A stretch of 9,971 nt of DNA from an uncultured Bdellovibrio sp. (GTDB lineage: Bacteria > Bdellovibrionota > Bdellovibrionia > Bdellovibrionales > Bdellovibrionaceae), in the NCBI GenBank assembly GCA_937871355.1, contig CALMPX010000452.1, positions 1-9,971 on the forward strand, given 5' to 3'. A program made the position numbers and the translations under genes. How positions within the stretch are numbered: the stretch's first letter is position 1; every line of letters starts with the position of its first letter. A model generated the notes under the pieces. It ran no database searches and had not been told where the DNA came from. It worked only from the letters and a program-made list of their open reading frames with translations. Below are positions 1 to 6,398 of the stretch, one piece after another.

Positions 1-731
1 ATAATATTTTTAATAATAAAAGGAGTCAGTCGTTTTTGGCCTTTGAGAACTTCTTCGACTTCGGCCGTCGTAAAAGGACGATCACGGTCAGTGAGCTCAG
101 AAAAATCGTAACATGTTACCGGGATATCAATTTTTACAGGTGTTGTTAAGTACTTGTGCTGAATCATGTAAGACAGCGGCAATTCAAAAACGCATTGTTT
201 GAAAAATCTTTTCTTATCTGTTTTTAGTTCTCCTAAATTTGAATACTCGTAAATCCAACCTAAACCTAAACGATACGGAGTGGCTGTTAACCCGAGAACA
301 CAGAGCAGAGGATTTCTTTCTTGTAGTTTTTTAATGACACTTTGGTATTGAGTATCGCCTTCTTCATCGACGCGATGACATTCATCAATAACAAGTAGCG
401 AAAAATCATTAAAAAATTCATCCGGGGCGCGCGCAACGGATTGAACACTTCCAAAAATAGCTTTTTGATCCCAGTCTTTTTTTCCAAGGCTCGCCGAAAA
501 AATGCCCGCATCAAGACCATAGCTTTTATATTTTTCATAATTTTGTTCGACCAATTCTTTAACATGAGCGAGCACCAGAACGCGTCCCTTGGCTATTCGT
601 GCAAGTTCGGCGATAACTAAACTTTTTCCGGCTCCGGTGGGTAAAACAATAACAGCTGGCTCACGTTTTTTTTGAAAAAACTTGATCACGTTATGAACAG
701 CATTTTGTTGATAGTCGCGCAGCTTGTACAT
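1..731 (-). CDS. radD: RadD (YejH) superfamily 2 DNA helicase, N-terminal 243 residues, cut by window edge
   Basis: The reading frame opens with ATG at 731 and stays open to the left edge, giving 243 residues of a protein usually near 580. It starts MYKLRDYQQNAV, the Q-motif-like entry of the family. Walker A LPTGAGKS is at about residues 30-37, the Walker B box is DECH at 116-119, and motif III (TAT) is at 149-151, followed by GLGWIYEY. Long stretches such as PAVIVLPTGAGKSLVIAELA, RVLVLAHVKELV and FGSVQSVAR match what I remember of Escherichia coli RadD almost word for word, so the assignment is firm. RadD is a cytoplasmic ATPase linked to double-strand break repair and RecA-dependent recombination, and it interacts with SSB. 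The second RecA-like domain and the zinc-binding C-terminal region lie outside the window. No Shine-Dalgarno is visible before the ATG; the leader is almost pure A/T. It is transcribed divergently from the DUF3309 gene. Confidence 0.93.
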   Translation of the reverse strand, partial: MYKLRDYQQNAVHNVIKFFQKKREPAVIVLPTGAGKSLVIAELARIAKGRVLVLAHVKELVEQNYEKYKSYGLDAGIFSASLGKKDWDQKAIFGSVQSVARAPDEFFNDFSLLVIDECHRVDEEGDTQYQSVIKKLQERNPLLCVLGLTATPYRLGLGWIYEYSNLGELKTDKKRFFKQCVFELPLSYMIQHKYLTTPVKIDIPVTCYDFSELTDRDRPFTTAEVEEVLKGQKRLTPFIIKNI

Positions 732-893
732 TTGAATATATTATTATTTTTCTCACGTTTTGCATAATAAAATAAAAGGCAATATGCCCGAGCTTATGGG
801 TCAAAGTGTCCCAATCAAATGCTCAAATCGGCTTAATTGTATTTAGTTAATGCACATATCTTGCAAAGCATTGATGAAACTAAACAAACCTTA

Positions 894-907
894 ACGATCG
901 GAATCGT
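894..907 (+). repeat. Short hairpin directly in front of the DUF3309 start codon
   Basis: ACGAT (894-898) and ATCGT (903-907) form a perfect 5-bp stem with loop CGGA, ending exactly one base before the ATG at 908. The only purine-rich, Shine-Dalgarno-like bases available to this gene (GGA) are in the loop. The rest of the 176-nt divergent spacer (732-907) shows no promoter I would defend. It contains another small inverted repeat, GGCA-ATA-TGCC at 778-788. A role in translation is inference only. Confidence 0.35.
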
Positions 908-1066
908 ATGACAGTTGGAACAATACTATTAATCATTTTAGTCCTTATGCTTGTTGGCGCGTTCCCAAGTTGGGGACATAGTAAAAACTGGGGTTACGGA
1001 CCAAGTGGTGGATTAGGATTATTGACCATTATTTTATTAATTCTTATTTTTACAGGACGAATATAA
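908..1066 (+). CDS. DUF3309 family 52-residue membrane miniprotein
   Basis: An uninterrupted 52-codon frame runs from ATG 908 to TAA 1064-1066. The protein starts MTVGTILLIILVLMLVGAFP, continues with the signature SWGHSKNWGYGPSGGLGLL and ends in a second hydrophobic stretch closing with TGRI. This hydrophobic / W-x-H-S-x-x-W-G-Y-G-P-S-G-G / hydrophobic / GRI plan is the hallmark of the DUF3309 family, whose members are almost all 50-55 residues and of unknown function. Two hydrophobic segments, about residues 4-20 and 36-50, suggest a hairpin in the inner membrane with the Trp/Gly-rich loop between them. The next gene starts 23 nt downstream on the same strand, so the two may be co-transcribed. 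The family match is strong; no function is claimed. Confidence 0.9.
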   Translation: MTVGTILLIILVLMLVGAFPSWGHSKNWGYGPSGGLGLLTIILLILIFTGRI

Positions 1067-1089
1067 GTCATAGTACTTAAAGTTGTTAT

Positions 1090-1308
1090 ATGAGCATAAT
1101 TAATTCAAGCACCACAGGTCATAGTGCGAAACAAGAACGAAAGTTCGCTAACAAATTATTTCTTGGCTTAGGAATCGCGGTCGTGGTGGCCTTTGTGATT
1201 TTCTTAGTCGTACGCCAAGGCAAAAGCTTGAAGCCTCAACCGATTCAAGAGCAAGTGCCACCGCCAACCTCTGATATGGCGCCTGCTATACAAGGGCCCA
1301 AAAAATAA
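1090..1308 (+). CDS. Small single-pass membrane protein, unknown function
   Basis: The 72-residue frame has three zones. There is a polar, Lys/Arg-containing N-terminus (residues 1-22), one clear membrane helix (about 23-41, LFLGLGIAVVVAFVIFLVV) and a proline/glutamine-rich C-terminal tail (about 46-72, with QVPPPTSDM). I do not recognise the family. The layout is that of a short inner-membrane-anchored protein. Positive charge flanks both sides of the helix, so topology is unclear. The start has no good Shine-Dalgarno (upstream AAAGTTG only). It lies 23 nt after the DUF3309 stop and may share its transcript. Its stop is 13 nt from the stop of the convergent UPF0178 gene. The length and the coherent membrane segment argue for a real gene, but it could be lineage-specific. 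Confidence 0.65.
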   Translation: MSIINSSTTGHSAKQERKFANKLFLGLGIAVVVAFVIFLVVRQGKSLKPQPIQEQVPPPTSDMAPAIQGPKK

Positions 1309-1321
1309 GTATTTTAAAAAG

Positions 1322-1783
1322 CTATTTAAGTTTGCCAGTCTTTTTTAAGGATTGAATAATTTGATCGAGGGTTCCTAAAAATTTAGAACGCGCTTTTTTA
1401 TCCATAGGCGCAGGTCCACCTTTGATTTCGCCCATGTGTCTTAAGTTTTGCATCAACTCGCGATTCGCCACAGCAGAGCCGACATTGTCTTCCGTAAATT
1501 CATCACCTTTATGTCCGATGACTCGCGCGGATTTTTCCACGCAGCGATTCGCTAATAAAATATCGGCTGTGATGACGATATCACCATTTTCAACGTGTTC
1601 GACGATCCAATCATCAGCGGCATCGAAGCTGCCAGTTACGACTTCCATTTTAAATAAAGGACTCATTGGAATATTTATATATTGGTTCGCGACCACGATA
1701 ACCGTCAGTTGATAGCGTTCGGCTACTCGATAAACTTCCTCTTTAACCGGGCAGGCGTCAGCATCGATATATATTTTTGTCAT
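1322..1783 (-). CDS. UPF0178 (DUF188, YaiI/YqxD) family protein
   Basis: The 153-residue product starts MTKIYIDADACPVKEEVYRVAER, the family signature, with acidic residues D7 and D9 on the first strand. It continues with VVANQ (31-35), SFDAADDWIV (52-61, conserved acids D54, D57 and D58), GDIVITADILLA (67-78, with D74) and the GGP turn at 122-124 in the C-terminal part. Length and order match Escherichia coli YaiI (about 152). The fold is PIN/NYN-like and the clustered acids suggest a metal-dependent nuclease-type site, but the biochemical role is not established. An AAGG Shine-Dalgarno lies about 11 nt before the ATG, somewhat far. The gene follows the HETSH-protein gene on the same strand after a 35-nt gap, so the two are probably one transcript. 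The gap contains a 14-nt palindrome. Confidence 0.92.
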   Translation of the reverse strand: MTKIYIDADACPVKEEVYRVAERYQLTVIVVANQYINIPMSPLFKMEVVTGSFDAADDWIVEHVENGDIVITADILLANRCVEKSARVIGHKGDEFTEDNVGSAVANRELMQNLRHMGEIKGGPAPMDKKARSKFLGTLDQIIQSLKKTGKLK

Positions 1784-1799
1784 AATTGAATGTACCTTA

Positions 1800-1813
1800 T
1801 TTTTCTAGAAAAA
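1800..1813. repeat. Perfect 14-nt palindrome TTTTTCTAGAAAAA
   Basis: This self-complementary sequence fills much of the 35-nt gap between the stop of the HETSH-protein gene (1819) and the start of the UPF0178 gene (1783). On the minus strand it ends about 16 nt before the ATG, just upstream of the AAGG ribosome site. It is A/T-rich and has no loop if fully paired, so it is weak as an RNA terminator. It could be a protein site or chance. Confidence 0.3.
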
Positions 1814-1818
1814 AGCGA

Positions 1819-2709
1819 TTAATCTTTTGCTAATAAATTCAAAAGAGATTTTTGTAATTTGGGATTTTCTAAAATAAGATCGACCGGATCAAAATCAAGA
1901 CTTTCAAAAAGATTGTCTTTAATTCCCAAGGTCTTCCAAAAAATCTCACCTGTGCGCATTATAAAGTGAGCGTTCAATTGACTGGCAATGCCGAATAACT
2001 TTTTAATTTCACCAATACTTAAATTCGAAGCGGCATCACCTAAGAACACACGAATGCCTTCGCATTCATAGATCGATATTTTTTTATATAAAAAATTTGA
2101 ATAGAGAAAACAAAGAAACAAAGTCACATTAGTAATCAACGAGCCATGCTTTTTAAGAAATTTATTTAAAATTTCGACTTCTTTTTCGCTATGAGACCAA
2201 AAGGAATTCATCTTAAGAAAATCTTGATGAAGCTCTGTTTTAGCATGAACGTTTGCAATCACTTCTGAATAGTTCGCGTAAGACTCAGATAGTAAATAAG
2301 TTGTCATCAGTTGAGATTGTTTTTTAAGATCTAAGTTTTTTTGAGAAACGATCCACATAATCACATGAGAAGTTTCATGAATAAGATGATTTTCTTTTAT
2401 GCCAAGGAACGCGAGATCGTCGATTGATATTTTTCGAGCCGGAATTTTTAAATCGATCAAAGCTTTTTTGTTATTAATATAAGGAACAGTTTTTGTTTTT
2501 AGAATTTTTGGTAAACACAAAAGAGAAGCGACTTGATAAGCATCATCGGCTTTTTTAAATTTAATTTTAAGTTGCTGAGCTGTTTCCCGACGCATACGGT
2601 AGGTTTCATTTTCTTTTAATAGATAAGCATCTCCTAAAACTGATGTAATAGATGGGCTGCTTTTTGATAAATTTTTATCAGTCGAAATGAGTTTTTCAAT
2701 GTAATTCAT
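1819..2709 (-). CDS. Uncharacterised protein with an HExxH (HETSH) zinc-peptidase-like motif
   Basis: This 296-residue, lysine- and isoleucine-rich protein belongs to no family I recognise. Its one informative element is HETSH at residues 111-115, inside NHLIHETSHVIMW, the HExxH zinc-binding helix of many metallopeptidases. About 27 residues on comes SESYANYSE (141-149), whose E142 or E149 could serve as the third, gluzincin-type glutamate ligand. The region before the motif (about 85-105) is strand-rich, and the C-terminal half looks helical, with a hydrophobic stretch at about 191-206 (LITNVTLFLCFLYSNF). There is no signal peptide, so it is probably cytoplasmic. The start is supported by an AAGGA Shine-Dalgarno 6 nt upstream. 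It is probably co-transcribed with the UPF0178 gene and diverges from the pirin gene. Peptidase activity is inferred from the motif alone. Confidence 0.75.
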   Translation of the reverse strand: MNYIEKLISTDKNLSKSSPSITSVLGDAYLLKENETYRMRRETAQQLKIKFKKADDAYQVASLLCLPKILKTKTVPYINNKKALIDLKIPARKISIDDLAFLGIKENHLIHETSHVIMWIVSQKNLDLKKQSQLMTTYLLSESYANYSEVIANVHAKTELHQDFLKMNSFWSHSEKEVEILNKFLKKHGSLITNVTLFLCFLYSNFLYKKISIYECEGIRVFLGDAASNLSIGEIKKLFGIASQLNAHFIMRTGEIFWKTLGIKDNLFESLDFDPVDLILENPKLQKSLLNLLAKD

Positions 2710-2755
2710 CAGTCGTCCTTATTTTTTGCGTGTTTCAAACTTAATATATAACTCC

Positions 2756-2786
2756 TCATGTAAAACATGATCAGTTTTAAAGATCA
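2756..2786. promoter_or_regulatory. Two overlapping inverted repeats in the divergent spacer before the pirin gene
   Basis: In the 134-nt spacer between the HETSH-protein and pirin genes, TCATGT-AAA-ACATGA (2756-2770) is a perfect 6-3-6 inverted repeat. TGATC (2768-2772) and GATCA (2782-2786), separated by 9 nt, form a second that shares three bases with the first. Position and symmetry suit an operator for one or both divergent genes. No regulator can be named, and the -10/-35 boxes for either gene are not clear. Confidence 0.35.
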
Positions 2787-2843
2787 ACTTGATAATAAAT
2801 AATTAGGTGATACTCATATATTAAAGTCATCAGAGGAGATTTT

Positions 2844-3542
2844 ATGATTCAAGTCAGACGATCAAGCGAACGCGGCGATGCTAATCATGGTTGGTTGAAA
2901 TCAAAACACACATTTTCATTTGCAGATTATTACGACGCAAAACACATGGGCTTTGGCGCTTTGCGTGTGATCAATGAAGATCGCATAGACGGTGGAACGG
3001 GGTTTGGAACACATGGGCATCGAGATATGGAAATTATTTCTTATGTCATTGACGGAGCTCTTGAGCATAAAGATTCAATGGGAACAGATACTTTGATTAA
3101 ACCTGGAGAAGTGCAACGCATGAGCGCTGGCACAGGTATTCGTCATTCCGAGCAAAATCATTTAAAAGATAAAACGACTCACTTTTTACAAATTTGGATT
3201 GTGCCTGAAAAAAATGGAATTAATCCAGGTTATGATCAAAAATCTTTTATAAATAATTTTTCCAGCAACGACTTAATTTTAGTCGGCTCTCAAAGTGGAC
3301 GAAATGGTTCAATCAGCATTAATCAAGATGTTGATATGTATGCTGCAAAATCTCAAGATGACGGAGCAAAGAATATTAAAACTTTTACTCATCGTCATCT
3401 TTGGGTGCAAGTGATTAAAGGAGATGTCACTGTAGACACAACTGAATTAAAAACTGGTGACGGCGCCGGTGTGACTGGAGTAGAAAGTTTAAATTTAAAA
3501 TGGACCAAAGGGTCCGAATTTATACTTTTTGATTTGCCTTAA
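2844..3542 (+). CDS. Pirin family protein, YhhW-like (quercetinase-type bicupin)
   Basis: The 232-residue product follows Escherichia coli YhhW (231 residues) closely: MIQVRRSSERGDANHGWL at the start, HTFSFADYYD, then the cupin metal site THGHRDMEI (H57, H59) and the second half of the site MSAGTGIRHSEQN (H101, E103). These four ligands fall at the same residue numbers I recall for YhhW, which binds a metal and can oxidise quercetin in vitro. The physiological substrate of bacterial pirins is generally unknown, and some act as redox or protein-interaction regulators. The second cupin (about 125-232) lacks ligands, as usual, and ends in EFILFDLP. It is a cytoplasmic protein. A strong AGGAG (2834-2838) sits 5 nt before the ATG. 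The gene stands alone, divergent from the HETSH-protein gene and convergent with the acyltransferase gene 21 nt away. Confidence 0.93.
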   Translation: MIQVRRSSERGDANHGWLKSKHTFSFADYYDAKHMGFGALRVINEDRIDGGTGFGTHGHRDMEIISYVIDGALEHKDSMGTDTLIKPGEVQRMSAGTGIRHSEQNHLKDKTTHFLQIWIVPEKNGINPGYDQKSFINNFSSNDLILVGSQSGRNGSISINQDVDMYAAKSQDDGAKNIKTFTHRHLWVQVIKGDVTVDTTELKTGDGAGVTGVESLNLKWTKGSEFILFDLP

Positions 3543-3544
3543 GA

Positions 3545-3572
3545 GTAAAATGAAAATATCCGATTATTTTAC
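3545..3572. terminator. Possible weak bidirectional terminator between convergent pirin and acyltransferase genes
   Basis: GTAAAAT (3545-3551) and ATTTTAC (3566-3572) can pair as a 7-bp stem with a 14-nt loop. A nested alternative pairs AAAATA (3553-3558) with TATTTT (3565-3570). The site spans the whole 21-nt gap and overlaps the acyltransferase stop codon. The stem is A/T-rich, so the call rests mainly on its position between two converging genes. Confidence 0.35.
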
Positions 3573-4304
3573 GGCGAAGAAGTGTTTTTGAATTGCGGCT
3601 TGAGCTTGCTCGGCTAATTCTTTGCGATGACAAGTTGAAGCATCGATAGGGGATTCGAAAATAACTTCAATATTGATGGAGTCCACGCCTAATACTCTGA
3701 TCAATTGGGGCATAAGATTCATATCACCGTAATAGAAAACTTGATCACGATTTTTTGCAGTCACGGGCTCATTATTTATTTCTAAATAACGAATACAAAT
3801 GGGGTAGACAGAAGCTTTTGCTTCAATAGCGGATTGAAACAGTGATGATTTGAACGGCTGAAGCGCGGACCCATCAAAGCTTGAGCCTTCTGGGAAAAAA
3901 ACCACCGTCGATCCGGTCTTAATGGCCTTTTCAATTTGCAGAACATCTTTTTTGACTAATGCGGGCTGACTGCGATGAACAAAAAGTGTTCCACTCAGTT
4001 TAGACAAAATTCCAAATCCTGGAATATCTTGAAACTCGGTGAAAGTCACAAAACGCGCAGGAAGTATCGCCATTAAAACCATAACATCGACGTAGGATAA
4101 ATGATTTGAAACAAAGACTTTGTGTTTAAAGTCAGTGGGTAAGTCGCCCATAATTGTTACCTTAGCTCCAATTACTTTTAAAGATAGCCAGGCATAAGCA
4201 CGCCCAACTTGGGAGATCATAAAAGATCCACCTGGCAATAGCATTAATACTAAATTAATCACGGTATAAAACAAAATGAGAACAATAATCGCAAACAATT
4301 TCAT
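3564..4304 (-). CDS. PlsC-like 1-acyl-glycerol-3-phosphate / lysophospholipid acyltransferase
   Basis: The 246-residue product has an N-terminal hydrophobic segment (about 3-23), which anchors it to the inner membrane, and then the acyltransferase motifs in order. Motif I is NHLSYVD (67-73, catalytic H68 and D73 in HX4D). Motif II is GTLFVHR (105-111), motif III is FFPEGSSFDG (136-145) and motif IV is VYPICIRY (166-173). This family transfers an acyl chain to a lysophospholipid acceptor, classically lysophosphatidate to phosphatidate. The EGSS version of motif III, in place of the common EGTR, and the HR in motif II are typical of variant members that can act on other lysolipids or ornithine lipids, so the acceptor is uncertain. 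Only a weak, distant AAGG precedes the ATG. The gene is divergent from kup. Confidence 0.9.
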   Translation of the reverse strand: MKLFAIIVLILFYTVINLVLMLLPGGSFMISQVGRAYAWLSLKVIGAKVTIMGDLPTDFKHKVFVSNHLSYVDVMVLMAILPARFVTFTEFQDIPGFGILSKLSGTLFVHRSQPALVKKDVLQIEKAIKTGSTVVFFPEGSSFDGSALQPFKSSLFQSAIEAKASVYPICIRYLEINNEPVTAKNRDQVFYYGDMNLMPQLIRVLGVDSINIEVIFESPIDASTCHRKELAEQAQAAIQKHFFAVK

Positions 4305-4438
4305 TTCACGATTAAACCTTGTTTATTTTTGATCGGCAATTGCAAACTGTAGATGGGATTTAGCGGCGTCTTGTTCGTTCAGCAAATGGTGATCTTGAGT
4401 GTCAATCAGCTGGATAATGATTGGATAAATTCTGACTA

Positions 4439-4452
4439 TCATCATATGATGA
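4439..4452. repeat. Perfect 14-nt palindrome over the kup ribosome-binding region
   Basis: TCATCATATGATGA is fully self-complementary and ends 6 nt before the kup ATG at 4459, where a Shine-Dalgarno would normally lie. As RNA it can form a 5-bp stem with an ATAT loop; as DNA it could be an operator. No other regulatory element, such as a recognisable riboswitch, is evident in the 154-nt spacer from 4305 to 4458. Confidence 0.35.
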
Positions 4453-4458
4453 CCAAAT

Positions 4459-6351
4459 ATGAATTCATCAAATCAGTCACAATCTAAAAAATACAAATTG
4501 TTATTAACTTTAGCTGCGCTTGGCGTGGTTTACGGCGACATCGGTACGAGTCCATTATACGCTTTAAAGGAAGCTTTTCATCATGCTCACTTACCAGCAA
4601 CACCCGATAATATTTTAGGAATTTTATCTCTTGTTTTTTGGTCTTTAATTATTGTGATCTCGATTAAATACCTCGTATTTGTTTTGCGCGCTGATCATAA
4701 CGGAGAAGGAGGGATTTTAGCTTTAGCTTCATTAATTAATTCAGATTCGCATAAAAAAGAAATGTCGAATAAAACTAAAACACTTTTAGTTTTATTAGGC
4801 GTATTCGGAGCAGCCTTTTTATATGGAGACGGGATTATTACGCCAGCCATTTCCATTTTGAGTGCTGTCGAAGGTCTCAGCGTTATTACACCAGTATTCA
4901 ATCCCTACATCATTCCGATTACAGTGATTATTTTAATCGGACTCTTTTCTATTCAGAAAAATGGAACAGGTTCGGTCGGAAAGATATTTGGACCTGTCAC
5001 CTTAACTTGGTTTTTGGTCATTGGTGCTTTGGGTGGTTATAATATATTTCAAAATTTTGAAGTTCTCAATGCCATGAATCCGTATTACGCGTATCAATTT
5101 TTTCTGCATAACGGATTTGGAGGATTTGTTGTTTTGGGATCGGTATTCCTCGTCGTCACTGGTGGCGAAGCCCTGTATTCAGATTTAGGTCACTTTGGTC
5201 TTCAGCCCATTCGCAAAGCTTGGTTTTATGTTGTATTGCCGTGTTTGTTGTTAAATTATTTCGGGCAAGGAAGTTTTTTACTTAATCATCCAAGTGGAAT
5301 AGCAAATCCTTTTTTCTCGATGGCGCCAGATTGGTTTTTATATCCACTCGTTTTTTTAGCAACGATGGCAACGACCATCGCCTCGCAAGCTTTAATTACC
5401 GGTGTCTTTTCTATTTCTATGCAAGCCGTTCAACAAGGATGGTTGCCACGTTTATTTATCTCGCATACTTCGGAAAAAGAGTTCGGCCAGATTTACATTA
5501 AGAAAATTAACTATTTTCTGATGATGGGTTGTATTTTGTTAGTTTTGATATTTAAAACTTCAAGTAATCTTGCCGCCGCTTACGGAATCGCTGTGACTTT
5601 AACAATGATTATTACCACGATTCTTTTTTACGTAGTCGCCGTTTATCGCTGGGGCTGGAGCACTTATGTCACGGCGACTTTATGCACAGTTTTTGCGATT
5701 GTTGATTTAGCTTTCCTTGGATCAAATTTACTTAAAATTGTAGATGGAGGATGGTTTCCGTTAATATTAGGAATAGTCGGATTTATCTACATGTCGAGCT
5801 GGAAGCGAGGGCGCCAAATTTTATTTTCTAAATTAAGACGCAAGCACATTTCAATCACCGATTTTATAATTAAAATTGACAGTGAAAAAATGCAACGCCC
5901 CGACGGAGTCGGCGTCTTTATGGCACGTAGCCTCTCTTCGACTCCCTTGGCTCTTGTTCAAATTGCTTATCATTTAAAATCAGTTCATAAAAATTTGATT
6001 TTTGTGATGGTTGAAATTACTAATAAACCTCGTGTTTCATTATCACAACGTTATTTTGTCAATGAACTTGCGCAGAATTGTTATCAAGTGACTATTAAAT
6101 ATGGTTATTTAGAAATGCCAAATGTTCCTGATGTTTTTGATATGATCAAAGAGACAAATCCTATTTTTGACAAAGATAAAGCCTCTTTTTTTATTGGTCG
6201 CGAAAGTATTTTTGCTTCACAAATACCTGGTATGGCCTTGTGGCGTGAAAAATTATTCTCCTATATGTCTAAAAATGAATTACCAGCCACGGACTATTTC
6301 GAACTGCCGAAAAAGCGCGTTATGGAAGTGGGAACTCAGGTTTCAATCTAG
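4459..6351 (+). CDS. kup: Kup (TrkD) family low-affinity potassium uptake transporter
   Basis: The 630-residue product (Escherichia coli Kup has 622) carries every Kup landmark. These are YGDIGTSPLYALKE (25-38), RADHNGEGG (77-85), YGDGIITPAISILSAVEGL (122-140), VTGGEALYSDLGHFG (233-247), SQALITGVFS (309-318) and DGGWFPL (429-435). About twelve membrane helices span residues 15-447, and a soluble cytoplasmic domain follows to the end. D27 in YGDIG and E138 in AVEGL correspond to the acidic residues implicated in proton-coupled potassium entry in Kup. The protein imports potassium across the inner membrane, probably as a proton symporter. The start at 4459 is the natural family start (short polar N-terminus before the first helix) but has no visible Shine-Dalgarno. 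Two out-of-frame ATGs at 4446 and 4449 precede it. It diverges from the acyltransferase gene and converges on the SRPBCC gene. Confidence 0.97.
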   Translation: MNSSNQSQSKKYKLLLTLAALGVVYGDIGTSPLYALKEAFHHAHLPATPDNILGILSLVFWSLIIVISIKYLVFVLRADHNGEGGILALASLINSDSHKKEMSNKTKTLLVLLGVFGAAFLYGDGIITPAISILSAVEGLSVITPVFNPYIIPITVIILIGLFSIQKNGTGSVGKIFGPVTLTWFLVIGALGGYNIFQNFEVLNAMNPYYAYQFFLHNGFGGFVVLGSVFLVVTGGEALYSDLGHFGLQPIRKAWFYVVLPCLLLNYFGQGSFLLNHPSGIANPFFSMAPDWFLYPLVFLATMATTIASQALITGVFSISMQAVQQGWLPRLFISHTSEKEFGQIYIKKINYFLMMGCILLVLIFKTSSNLAAAYGIAVTLTMIITTILFYVVAVYRWGWSTYVTATLCTVFAIVDLAFLGSNLLKIVDGGWFPLILGIVGFIYMSSWKRGRQILFSKLRRKHISITDFIIKIDSEKMQRPDGVGVFMARSLSSTPLALVQIAYHLKSVHKNLIFVMVEITNKPRVSLSQRYFVNELAQNCYQVTIKYGYLEMPNVPDVFDMIKETNPIFDKDKASFFIGRESIFASQIPGMALWREKLFSYMSKNELPATDYFELPKKRVMEVGTQVSI

Positions 6352-6355
6352 AATC

Positions 6356-6398
6356 AATAGAGCCCACCTAAGAAAACGGACTCTATTATACTGTTTTT
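6356..6398 (+). terminator. Hairpin plus T-run after kup, overlapping the end of the convergent SRPBCC gene
   Basis: AATAGAG (6356-6362) pairs with CTCTATT (6381-6387), and the stem can extend by CC/GG (6363-6364 with 6378-6379) past a single bulged A. A run of five T follows at 6394-6398. It starts 5 nt after the kup stop, as expected for a rho-independent terminator of kup. The T-run is 6 nt from the stem and the loop is long, so efficiency may be modest. The minus strand shows no clear T-run, so support for bidirectional use is weaker. Confidence 0.55.

Noticed and set aside
287..565. A 92-codon minus-strand frame inside radD
   Set aside because: It lies in another frame of the same strand as the RadD helicase frame, which carries all helicase motifs across this stretch. 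The product is low-complexity and family-less.
1422..1712. A 96-codon plus-strand frame antisense to the UPF0178 gene
   Set aside because: The opposite strand encodes a full, recognisable UPF0178 protein; the antisense product shows no motif and no ribosome site.
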